A DNA stretch of 64,000 nucleotides from the NCBI RefSeq assembly GCF_900626135.1, contig NZ_LR130786.1:1-64000 (forward strand), read 5' to 3'. This DNA comes from Senegalia massiliensis (GTDB taxonomy: Bacteria > Bacillota > Clostridia > Tissierellales > SIT17). The translations under genes were made by a program, and so were the position numbers. Positions 9,161 through 17,159 of the stretch are shown here, piece by piece (position 1 is the stretch's first letter; each line of letters opens with the position of its first letter). Below the pieces are notes generated by a model, which worked only from the letters and a program-made list of their open reading frames with translations, did no database searches and was not told the origin of the DNA.

Positions 9161-10130
9161 TTTGAAATATATATAATCCTGATTTTGTCATGATCTCTAT
9201 AGTCACAGTATCATTTTTATAATATTTTTTTATTATTTTTGATCTATTTAACAAAGGATGATCTATAATATCACCTTGATTAGAATCGAATAAATTTGGT
9301 ATATTATTCATGTTTATATCTAAACTACTAGGATCAATTCTGCCTTTTCTAAGTTTAACTAAATAATCTGATATTTTAGTCATGAACTTTTTATCACTAT
9401 ATTCTATTTTATTTATTTCTTCAGAATAAACTCCTAATAAAGATAATAAAAATATGTCATTAATTTTAGCATTATCAACCTCACAATGATTTTCAATTAT
9501 TAATATACTTTTTTTAATAATGTCATCGTTATATGAGATATCATTTAATGTATTTATCAAATTTATTCTTTCTTTTTCAAAGTTTATTGTATAATTACCT
9601 TCAAATTCTTCTAAATCTATTTTATAGTATTTTTTATATTCATTTAAAAATTCAGTTTGAGAAAAGTTTATTATTTCATTTTTTAAATTCTTTAATATTT
9701 CTTCTTTTTTATACTCTCCACTGATTAATGTATCTAATAATTTCCCTAATAAAATACCACTTAATAAACTTTTTATATTACCAGTAAAAAATAAAATATT
9801 CTTTATAATCTCTTCTCTAGCAATGTCAAAATCAGAATTAGTAATAACTATAGGTATTATTCTAGCTGTAAAGTTTGAGTCTTTATATTTCCAATAATTA
9901 TTAGTTTTGTTTTTATCAGAATTATAAATATAATATTTTAATAGTTCCATTTCCTTTATAAATCTAGGATAATATATTCTTACCCCTTTTTTATCTTCTG
10001 AAGGCATTAAAGATTTAATAGTACTCAACATCAATTGTAACTGATAATTCCTTATTACATTTTTATTATTTTTAAGTGCATCCATTGTCGATGCTGAATT
10101 TATTATTTTTTCAATTATATCTTTAGACAT
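9156..10130 (-). CDS. Conserved hypothetical clostridial protein
   Basis: A 324-residue, mostly helical protein without signal peptide or membrane segments. Segments such as FTARIIPIVITNSDFDIAREE and FFTGNIKSLLSGILLGKLLD look like a conserved core; I do not recognise a named family and see no catalytic motif. The ATG is preceded by a GGGAGG-type site. It stands alone between argS and the 65-residue gene, bounded by terminators on both sides. Confidence 0.7.
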   Translation of the reverse strand: MSKDIIEKIINSASTMDALKNNKNVIRNYQLQLMLSTIKSLMPSEDKKGVRIYYPRFIKEMELLKYYIYNSDKNKTNNYWKYKDSNFTARIIPIVITNSDFDIAREEIIKNILFFTGNIKSLLSGILLGKLLDTLISGEYKKEEILKNLKNEIINFSQTEFLNEYKKYYKIDLEEFEGNYTINFEKERINLINTLNDISYNDDIIKKSILIIENHCEVDNAKINDIFLLSLLGVYSEEINKIEYSDKKFMTKISDYLVKLRKGRIDPSSLDINMNNIPNLFDSNQGDIIDHPLLNRSKIIKKYYKNDTVTIEIMTKSGLYIFQK

Positions 10131-10186
10131 ATGTTCCTCCCTTCTATTAGTTCAATACCCACATAAGTATTTTTTAAAGACCATAA

Positions 10187-10231
10187 AAACACCCTACAAA
10201 TTATATTTTCTAATATTTTGCAGGATGCTTT
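10187..10231 (-). terminator. Terminator of argS
   Basis: On the minus strand AAAGCATCCTGCAAA pairs with TTTGTAGGGTGTTTT through a 15-bp stem with three G-U pairs, and the T-run follows. It lies about 20 bp after the argS stop. Confidence 0.75.
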
Positions 10232-10253
10232 AAAATAATATATCTATTATTAA

Positions 10254-11960
10254 TTACATTTTTTCAGGAGCTTCTACTGCTATAAGTGAAAGACCTGTTT
10301 TTAATACATCTCTTGTAGATTTTACTAATAATAATCTAGCTTTTTTAACTTTTTCATCATCTACTAAAATTGGACAATCATGATAGAATCTATTAAATGC
10401 TTGAGCTATATCAACTATATGACGTGTTATTATTGCAGGTTCATATTTTTCCATAGCATCAATTACAACTTGCTTGAAATCATGTAGAAGTCTTACTACA
10501 TTAACTGCTTCTTCATTTAATAATAATGAATAATCAATATCATCAGTAACGTCAACATTAGCTTTTTTTAGTATGCTATTTGCTCTTGCATGAGTATATT
10601 GAACATATGGACCTGTTTCACCTTCAAATGCTAATGTTTTATCCCATGAAAAAGTGTAATCTTTAATTCTACTATTTGATAACTCTTGGAATACTATAGC
10701 TCCTATTCCTATTTGTTTTGCAACTTCTTCTTTATTTTCTAAGTTTGGATTTTTTTGTTCTATTATTTCCTTAGTTTTATCAACTGCTTTATTTAAAACA
10801 TCTTCTAAAAATACTACTCTACCTTTACGTGTAGACATTGTACCTTCCTCTAATGATACCATTCCAAAAGGAACATGCACACAATCTTTTGCCCAATCAA
10901 ATCCCATTAATTCAACCATTTTCATCCATTGTTGAAAATGTAAAATTTGTTGAGAACCAACTACATAAATATTTTTATAAAAGTCATAAGTTTCTTTTCT
11001 ATATAAAGCAGCTGCAACGTCTCTAGTAATATACAATGTAGATCCATCTCTTTTTTGTACAAGTGCAGGAGGCATACCATAAGGTTCTAAATCTACTATT
11101 CTTGCACCTTGTGAATCTTCTAATATCCCTTTTTCATTCATAATATCTATTACTCTAGGCATTTTATCAGAATAAAAGCTTTCACCTGCTAATGAATCAA
11201 ACTTTATATTTAACATCTCATAAACTCTATTAAACTCTTTTAAACTAACATCTCTAATCCACTGCCATAATTCTTTTGCTTCAGGATCCTCACCTTCTTC
11301 TAGTTTAAAAAACCATTCACGGGCTTTATCATCTAATTCAGGTTTCTTTTCTACTTCTTCGTGAAATTTAATATATAATTTAAGAAGTTCTGGTATCGGA
11401 TTAGATTCTATAACTTTTCTATCTCCCCATGCTTTATACGCAACAATCAATTTACCAAATTGTGTACCATAATCACCTAAGTGATTAATAGCTATTGTAT
11501 TAAATCCTAAGAAATCATATATTTTATAAATTGAATGTCCAATTACAGTACTTCTAATATGCCCTATGTGGAAAGGCTTAGCAATGTTAGGAGATGAAAA
11601 CTCAACTATTACATTTCTATTTTTTCCTATATTTGTAGCACCATATTTATTTTCCTTTTCATATACTTCCTTTAATACAGTCTCTGAAAATAATTCTTTA
11701 TTCACAAAAAAGTTTACATATGCACCTTTATTCTCAATGTTTTCAAAATATTTATTTTCTCCGATCATATTTACTATATCTTCCGCTATCAAATTAGGAG
11801 ATTTTCTAAATATTTTTGCCATCTTAAAACATGGCATTGCATAATCTCCCATATCATAACTTGGTGGAGTTTCTAATAATTCTAATACCTCTTCTTTAGA
11901 TATTTGTTCCACATTTTGATTTATAATTTCTCCAATTTTCTCTTTAAAATCTATCATCAT
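10254..11960 (-). CDS. argS: Arginine--tRNA ligase
   Basis: Class I synthetase of 568 residues, full length. The N-terminal additional domain is followed by the HIGH motif in SSPNIAKPFHIGHIRS (about residues 124-139), the KMSK-equivalent STRKGR in GTMSTRKGRVVF (about 370) and a C-terminal DALR anticodon-binding domain ending EAPEKM, as in other ArgRS. It charges tRNA-Arg in the cytoplasm. AGGAGGTAGA precedes the ATG. Expression is controlled by the T-box at 11985-12215, whose specifier reads AGA, an arginine codon. Confidence 0.97.
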   Translation of the reverse strand: MMIDFKEKIGEIINQNVEQISKEEVLELLETPPSYDMGDYAMPCFKMAKIFRKSPNLIAEDIVNMIGENKYFENIENKGAYVNFFVNKELFSETVLKEVYEKENKYGATNIGKNRNVIVEFSSPNIAKPFHIGHIRSTVIGHSIYKIYDFLGFNTIAINHLGDYGTQFGKLIVAYKAWGDRKVIESNPIPELLKLYIKFHEEVEKKPELDDKAREWFFKLEEGEDPEAKELWQWIRDVSLKEFNRVYEMLNIKFDSLAGESFYSDKMPRVIDIMNEKGILEDSQGARIVDLEPYGMPPALVQKRDGSTLYITRDVAAALYRKETYDFYKNIYVVGSQQILHFQQWMKMVELMGFDWAKDCVHVPFGMVSLEEGTMSTRKGRVVFLEDVLNKAVDKTKEIIEQKNPNLENKEEVAKQIGIGAIVFQELSNSRIKDYTFSWDKTLAFEGETGPYVQYTHARANSILKKANVDVTDDIDYSLLLNEEAVNVVRLLHDFKQVVIDAMEKYEPAIITRHIVDIAQAFNRFYHDCPILVDDEKVKKARLLLVKSTRDVLKTGLSLIAVEAPEKM

Positions 11961-11984
11961 TCTACCTCCTCAAAATATTTTCTA

Positions 11985-12215
11985 TCAAAAAAACTCGTCT
12001 CTTATATAAGAGACGAGTTACACCCGTGTTACCACTCTAATTGACAAAAATTTATTGTCCACTCATAATAAAATAACGGTTCAACCGACACATCTTACTC
12101 ATTTCAGATGGTTTCTCCAAGGCTCTATTCAAATATTAAAAGGTATCAGGATTTCACCATTTCCCGACTCTCTAAGACTCTTTTTTATATTTTACTATCC
12201 TCTTCATTGAATTTT
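11985..12215 (-). promoter_or_regulatory. T-box riboswitch of argS (specifier AGA)
   Basis: The minus strand holds the T-box sequence GTGGTAACACGGGTG (12021-12036), the GAAGAGGATAG opening, the distal-loop GGTGAAATCC region and a terminator hairpin AACTCGTCTC...GAGACGAGTT (11992-12019) with T-run. Aligned with the three other T-boxes here, the specifier triplet is AGA at 12124-12126, before GCCTTGGAG. Uncharged tRNA-Arg should stabilise the antiterminator and allow read-through into argS. Confidence 0.92.
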
Positions 12216-12233
12216 AAATATTAATTTCTATTT

Positions 12234-12262
12234 AATATACCATAATATTAAATACTATTCAA
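12234..12262 (-). promoter_or_regulatory. Promoter of the argS T-box
   Basis: On the minus strand TTGAAT (12257-12262) and TATATT (12234-12239) are 17 nt apart, just upstream of the T-box 5' end. Confidence 0.7.
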
Positions 12263-12270
12263 GTAAAATT

Positions 12271-12320
12271 TAGATATTCTAAAAAGTATGATTATATAAT
12301 TATACTTTTTAGAATATCTA
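12271..12320 (-). terminator. Long hairpin after the mutS2/P1 peptidase genes
   Basis: A perfect 19-bp inverted repeat (12271-12289 with 12302-12320). The T-run on the minus strand is weak (AAATTTTAC), so termination is likely but not certain. Bases 12321-12445 between it and the peptidase stop show no gene; only a small AT-rich hairpin (TACAATACTATTTTGTAGTA). Confidence 0.5.
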
Positions 12321-12445
12321 GTGCTATATAATTCTTCTTACATTTTTTCAAGTATTACCTTTATTTATAAGTATACCCATTTACATACTCTACAATACTA
12401 TTTTGTAGTATATTTTGTGTTTGTTTTATATGGTTGAGAAAATAT

Positions 12446-13402
12446 TTATTTTTTTAAGTCTTTATATGTTATTAAATTTTCTTTTGAATCAGCTTTTTTA
12501 ACCCCATTTATAATTGCATTTTCCATAGTAATGCTAGCAAGCATACCAACAGCACTTATATCTGCATTTATTTTACCTGTAGAAAGCGTAAAAATAGTAT
12601 CTCCATCAAAAATAGAATGAGATGGTCTTATAGCTCTTGCAAAACCATTATGGGCCATAGAAGCTATTTTATTCATTTCTGCTTTATTGAATTTAGCATT
12701 TGTTATAACTGCTCCTATTGTAGTATTTTGCCCAAATAAATTTTCTGTTTTATTATAATTTTTTATCATTTCTTTTTCTGTTCCTAAAAACTTATTTTCA
12801 TCATTTCTAAGGCCAGCAATTATTTTTCCATTATCAAGTATATCTCCTAATGCATTTACAGCTACTATTGATAAAACTTTTAAATCTCCAACTTGAATAC
12901 CATAAATACCTATACCACCTTTCATGGCACTATTTAACCCATATAACTTTCCAACACTTGCTCCTATCCCTGCACCAAAAGAACCTTCTTTAAAATTATT
13001 GTTATATGCATTCTTACAAGCATTGTAACCTAGATTCTTATCTGGTCTAACTTTTGAATCTCCTAAATTTAAATCAAATAAAACAGCACCACAAACTATA
13101 GGAACTTTTGCTACTCCTACATCAAATCCAATATTTTTTTCTTCTAAAAATTCCATGATACCACTAGCACAATCAAGTCCATACGCACTTCCTCCGCTTA
13201 AAAAAACACAATGGACTTTTTCTATCATATTTTCCGGTTTTAAGACATCGGTTTCTCTAGTGCCTGGAGCTCCACCTCTTACATCTACTCCAGCTACAAA
13301 TCCTTTTTCCGAAATAATAACAGTACACCCTGTAGGACCATTATCATATTCTGCATTCCCTACAAATATATCATTTATATCTTTTATACCTATTTGCTTC
13401 AT
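12446..13402 (-). CDS. P1 family (DmpA-like) aminopeptidase/esterase
   Basis: A 318-residue Ntn-hydrolase of the S58/DmpA family. Visible landmarks are FVGNAEYDNGPTGCTVI near the start, RGGAPGTRETD near residue 38, FLSGGSAYGLDCASGIMEFL near 70 and the self-cleavage region NTTIGAVITNA near 226, where the new N-terminal nucleophile is generated. Related enzymes cleave N-terminal D- or L-residues or esters. I chose the ATG at 13402 over the TTG at 13405 because GTGAGGG gives better spacing to it. The start lies about 10 bp after mutS2, so the pair is probably one operon; the functional link is unclear. Confidence 0.88.
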   Translation of the reverse strand: MKQIGIKDINDIFVGNAEYDNGPTGCTVIISEKGFVAGVDVRGGAPGTRETDVLKPENMIEKVHCVFLSGGSAYGLDCASGIMEFLEEKNIGFDVGVAKVPIVCGAVLFDLNLGDSKVRPDKNLGYNACKNAYNNNFKEGSFGAGIGASVGKLYGLNSAMKGGIGIYGIQVGDLKVLSIVAVNALGDILDNGKIIAGLRNDENKFLGTEKEMIKNYNKTENLFGQNTTIGAVITNAKFNKAEMNKIASMAHNGFARAIRPSHSIFDGDTIFTLSTGKINADISAVGMLASITMENAIINGVKKADSKENLITYKDLKK

Positions 13403-13412
13403 CAATTTACCC

Positions 13413-15800
13413 TCACTTTAGATTTACTATTGTAACACCTGTTCCACCTTCTCCATATTTTCCAATTCTAAATGAATCAACAAGTTTATGATTTCTCAAA
13501 TATTGCTTTATTCCTTCTCTTAATATACCAGTACCTTTTCCATGAATTATTGTAACTTGACTTAAACCAGACATATATACATCATCTAAATATTTATCAA
13601 CTTCAAGCATTGCTTCTTCTACATTCTTACCTCTTAAATCTAATTCGGTCTTTATAGATTTAGCTTTGGACTTTATCATTCCTCTAGTATTTTTTTCTGA
13701 TTTTTGTTCAACATTATCTTTTGTCTTTTCAATATTATTTAAATTTACATTTATTTTCATGATACCAGCTTGTACAGTAAGATTTCCATCTTTATCTGGC
13801 TCCGTAAGTACAGTGGCTATTTGATTTAAATTTAATAACTTTACACTGTCTCCAGATTTTATATTTTTAGGTGGCGCATTTGTAGACTTACCTAATATAT
13901 TTTCTGTAAGTCCTTCACTTACATTATCTAAATTAGTTTTTAATTTATTTTGGGCTTCTTGTATTTTTTTGTTTTTCTCTTTTTCTATGTCAGTAGATAA
14001 ATTTCTAAGTTCTTTTATTATATTACTGGATTCTTCTTTAGCTTTTTCAAGTATTTCTCTAGCCTCAATTTTTGCTTCTCTTAAAGTTTCTTTTCTAATT
14101 TTATCTATTTTTGATCGTTTTTCCTCTAATTCATTTTTAAGTCTCTCAATTTCTTTTCTTTGTCTCTCTGACTTTTGTTTGTTCTCTTCACTAATTTTCC
14201 TATCAACTTCTATTTGAGATAAAACATCTTCAAATTGTATATTTTCTTTTGATAATATCTCTCTAGATTTATCTATTATATCATCACTTAATCCAAGTCT
14301 TTTAGATATCTCAAATGCATTAGATTTTCCAGGTATTCCTATAAGAAGTTTATAAGTAGGCCTTAAAGATTTAACATCAAATTCAACAGATGCATTTTCT
14401 ATTCCATCAGTTGATAATGCATATAATTTTAGTTCACTATAATGAGTTGTAGCTATAGTTTTTACATTTTTAGTATTTAAATATTCTAATATTGACATTG
14501 CAAGTGCTGCTCCTTCTGTAGGATCGGTACCTGCACCGAGCTCATCAAAAAGAATCAAACTGTTTTGTTCTACCTCTTCTATTATTTTTACTATATTAGT
14601 CATATGAGATGAAAATGTACTTAAACTTTGTTCTATACTTTGTTCATCACCTATATCTGCAAATACATTATTAAATACTGCCATTTTACTATTTTGATCA
14701 CAAGGTATATGAAGTCCTGATTGACACATTAATGTAAGTAAACCTACTGTTTTTAAAGTTACTGTTTTACCTCCAGTATTTGGACCAGTTATTATAAGTG
14801 TATGAAAATCATCACCAACATAAATATCATTTGCCACAACTTCATCTTTTGGTATCAATGGATGTCTAGATTTTTTTAAAAATATATCTCCATTTGTATT
14901 CAATAGTGGTTTTGTAGCATTCATATCCAATGCTAACTTTCCTTTAGCAAAAATAAAATCAATCATTGATAATATTTTTTGGTTTTGAATTAATTCACCA
15001 CTTATAGATGCCACTTCTTCACTTAAGTTCTTTAATATTCTTTCAATTTCTCGTTTTTCTTCAATTTTTAATTCTTTTAATTCATTATTTAAATTTACAA
15101 TAGCCATTGGCTCAATAAATAAAGTTGCACCACTTGCAGATTGATCATGTACTAATCCTTTAAAATTAGATCTATTTTCTTGCTTTACTGGAACAACATA
15201 TCTTTCATTTCTAATTGTTATAATATTGTCTTGCAATAATTTTTTCTCTTTTGATGAGTTAATTATAGAATTTAACTTGCTTTTTATAGAAGAATTTTTA
15301 GATTCTATTCTTCTTCTTATACTTCTCAAATTTGAACTTGCATTATCAGAAATTTCTTCTTCACTTATTATTATTCTTTCAATTTCTTGTTCTAAATCTT
15401 TGTTTATTACTAAATTATAGATATTTCCTTCAAGTATAGGATAACTTGAATCATTATCTTCTCTATCACTTTTAATAAAAGTTTTTAAATTTCTAGCTGC
15501 TCTTAGACTATCACCTACTTGAAGTAACGAAGATGGATAAAGAACCCCGCCTTTTTCAGCTCTTATTACACTATCTTTAATATCATATATACCTCCTAAA
15601 GGAGGGTTTCCTCGCCTTAACATAATATTTAAAGCTTCTTCTGTTTCATCTTGTGAGTTTTTTACTTCAATATAATCCTTCATAGGAAATAATTCATCTA
15701 CTATTTTTTTTCCTAAAGATGACTCTGCTTTCTTTTTGAGTTTATCTTTTATTTTAAAATATTCTAATGTATTTAAGGATTTTCCATTTATAATATTCAA
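13413..15800 (-). CDS. mutS2: Endonuclease MutS2
   Basis: About 795 residues with the normal MutS2 layout. The lever/clamp region comes first, then the ATPase with Walker A GPNTGGKTVTLKT near residue 330 and Walker B SLILFDELGAGTDP near 405, a long coiled coil (about 510-630), and a C-terminal Smr nuclease domain with DLRGKNVEEAM and HGKGTGILREG. The protein acts on branched DNA and, in Bacillus, on collided ribosomes; it does not do mismatch repair. I chose the TTG at 15800, which has GAGAGGTG 9 nt upstream; the GTG at 15812 lies inside that site. It is first in an operon with the P1 peptidase. Confidence 0.93.
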   Translation of the reverse strand: MNIINGKSLNTLEYFKIKDKLKKKAESSLGKKIVDELFPMKDYIEVKNSQDETEEALNIMLRRGNPPLGGIYDIKDSVIRAEKGGVLYPSSLLQVGDSLRAARNLKTFIKSDREDNDSSYPILEGNIYNLVINKDLEQEIERIIISEEEISDNASSNLRSIRRRIESKNSSIKSKLNSIINSSKEKKLLQDNIITIRNERYVVPVKQENRSNFKGLVHDQSASGATLFIEPMAIVNLNNELKELKIEEKREIERILKNLSEEVASISGELIQNQKILSMIDFIFAKGKLALDMNATKPLLNTNGDIFLKKSRHPLIPKDEVVANDIYVGDDFHTLIITGPNTGGKTVTLKTVGLLTLMCQSGLHIPCDQNSKMAVFNNVFADIGDEQSIEQSLSTFSSHMTNIVKIIEEVEQNSLILFDELGAGTDPTEGAALAMSILEYLNTKNVKTIATTHYSELKLYALSTDGIENASVEFDVKSLRPTYKLLIGIPGKSNAFEISKRLGLSDDIIDKSREILSKENIQFEDVLSQIEVDRKISEENKQKSERQRKEIERLKNELEEKRSKIDKIRKETLREAKIEAREILEKAKEESSNIIKELRNLSTDIEKEKNKKIQEAQNKLKTNLDNVSEGLTENILGKSTNAPPKNIKSGDSVKLLNLNQIATVLTEPDKDGNLTVQAGIMKINVNLNNIEKTKDNVEQKSEKNTRGMIKSKAKSIKTELDLRGKNVEEAMLEVDKYLDDVYMSGLSQVTIIHGKGTGILREGIKQYLRNHKLVDSFRIGKYGEGGTGVTIVNLK

Positions 15801-15832
15801 ATTATTGTACACCTCTCTATGTTACTTTTAAT

Positions 15833-16459
15833 CTATTCGTCTCTATTCATCTTCCTTACTTCTATAATAAGGTTATTTAAAGTAATATTTAATCTATCTA
15901 TTTCTGATTTAATCTCATAAATTTTTTTGTCAATATATTGGGGTCTTCCATCTTCTTTATATATACCGAGATCTTTTCTCCTTACATGTCCCTCAGTCTT
16001 CTTTAATATTACACTAAATTTTCCAGATGCTTCTATTGTAGCTTTTTCTACTTCTTTTTCATCATCTACACCAAATATTCTCAATTCTTGCCTTAAATTA
16101 TATATATTAAATTTTTCTTTTCTCATATTTTCTTTTAATATTTTTCCATCTTTTATAAGATATCTTGGTCTACCTTCAATTACTTTTGCAACCTTTCTAG
16201 ATTTATAAGCAACTACAGCCAAAACAACCTCCAGGGCAGCTATTGTAACTAAAACTAATATACCATCATGAAAAGGTATTTTACGTTCTAATGCTACTGC
16301 ACTCATTATATGACCAATACCAGTCATTAATACAAAATCAAAAGCGCCTAATTCACCTATAGATCTTTTTCCCATAAGTCTTACAGTTAATAAAGCTAAA
16401 AAGTAAACACCAATTGCACGTGCCAAATATATTGGATCTTCTACTAAATGTTTATGCAT
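15833..16459 (-). CDS. DUF421 / YetF-family membrane protein
   Basis: A 208-residue protein with two to three N-terminal membrane helices (about residues 10-27, 40-57 and 65-84), including the family signature GKRSIGELGAFDFVLMTGIG. This is followed by a cytoplasmic DUF421 domain with IEGRPRYLIKDGKI and NLRQELRIFGV. The C-terminus adds a short coiled coil. YetF proteins are linked to spore or membrane properties in bacilli, but their biochemical role is unknown. The gene sits between mutS2 and zapA on the same strand. Confidence 0.88.
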   Translation of the reverse strand: MHKHLVEDPIYLARAIGVYFLALLTVRLMGKRSIGELGAFDFVLMTGIGHIMSAVALERKIPFHDGILVLVTIAALEVVLAVVAYKSRKVAKVIEGRPRYLIKDGKILKENMRKEKFNIYNLRQELRIFGVDDEKEVEKATIEASGKFSVILKKTEGHVRRKDLGIYKEDGRPQYIDKKIYEIKSEIDRLNITLNNLIIEVRKMNRDE

Positions 16460-16523
16460 ATTTATTCCTCCAGTTTAGATATTAATATATATTCTAAACT
16501 TTGGAATAAAATTTATTCTTTAT

Positions 16524-17063
16524 TTATTTATCATATTCGTTTTTTAATTCTTCTAGCTCTTTTTTTATCTTTATTAATTCTACTTGATTTTCAAATAACT
16601 TGTTTTGTAATCCATTTATCATTTTTTCACTTTCTTCTAATTCTTTTTCTTTTAATTGTAGAGAATCTTTAAGATCTTTAGCCAATATAGAATTCTTATC
16701 ATTTTCTTTTTTTACATTATATAGTTCTTCCCTAACTTCATCTCTTTCAGATTTTAACTTCTTAGATTCAATATTTAACTCTGAATTTTCATTTTTAATT
16801 CTATCTAACTCTTCAAGGGGTTCTTTAATTTCTTCTTTTAGGTCCTCTAAATCAAGTTTAACCTTATAGTATTCATCAGTTATAGTAAATGCAGTAAGTA
16901 TTGCTGCCATTGATTGACTAAATTTGTTATTCTTATTTATAATTTCTTTCATCTTTGAATCTATATAGTTAGCAATATGGTTAATATACTCTTCAGACTC
17001 TTCTCCTATTACAGTATAATCTTGTCCATTTATTTTTACTATGACTTTTCTTTTTTCAGCCAT
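16524..17063 (-). CDS. zapA: Cell division protein ZapA
   Basis: The N-terminal 90 residues match ZapA: VKINGQDYTVIGEESEEYI then IANYIDSKMKEIINKN and AAILTAFTITDEYYK. The rest (about 95-179) is a strongly charged coiled coil, so the protein is about twice the length of Bacillus ZapA but typical of clostridial forms. It is expected to bundle FtsZ filaments at the division site. The ATG follows AGGAGAGGATGTT. It lies between pheT and the YetF gene, the usual neighbourhood (pheT-zapA-mutS2) in Firmicutes. Confidence 0.87.
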   Translation of the reverse strand: MAEKRKVIVKINGQDYTVIGEESEEYINHIANYIDSKMKEIINKNNKFSQSMAAILTAFTITDEYYKVKLDLEDLKEEIKEPLEELDRIKNENSELNIESKKLKSERDEVREELYNVKKENDKNSILAKDLKDSLQLKEKELEESEKMINGLQNKLFENQVELIKIKKELEELKNEYDK

Positions 17064-17113
17064 AACATCCTCTCCTCTTTCATCGTTTATATATTTATTA
17101 TATAGCTTATATC

Positions 17114-17159
17114 AATAAATTTAAAGGGTATGGTTTAAACCATACCCTTTAAATTTATT
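17114..17159 (-). terminator. pheST terminator, perfect 46-nt palindrome
   Basis: Two perfectly complementary 23-nt arms meet at 17136/17137, and the pheT stop lies inside the right arm. It separates pheST from zapA. Confidence 0.85.

Noticed and set aside
16448-16672. Plus-strand 74-residue hydrophobic frame opposite zapA
   Set aside because: It overlaps zapA and the YetF gene start; the hydrophobicity is the mirror of the Lys/Glu-rich coiled coil.
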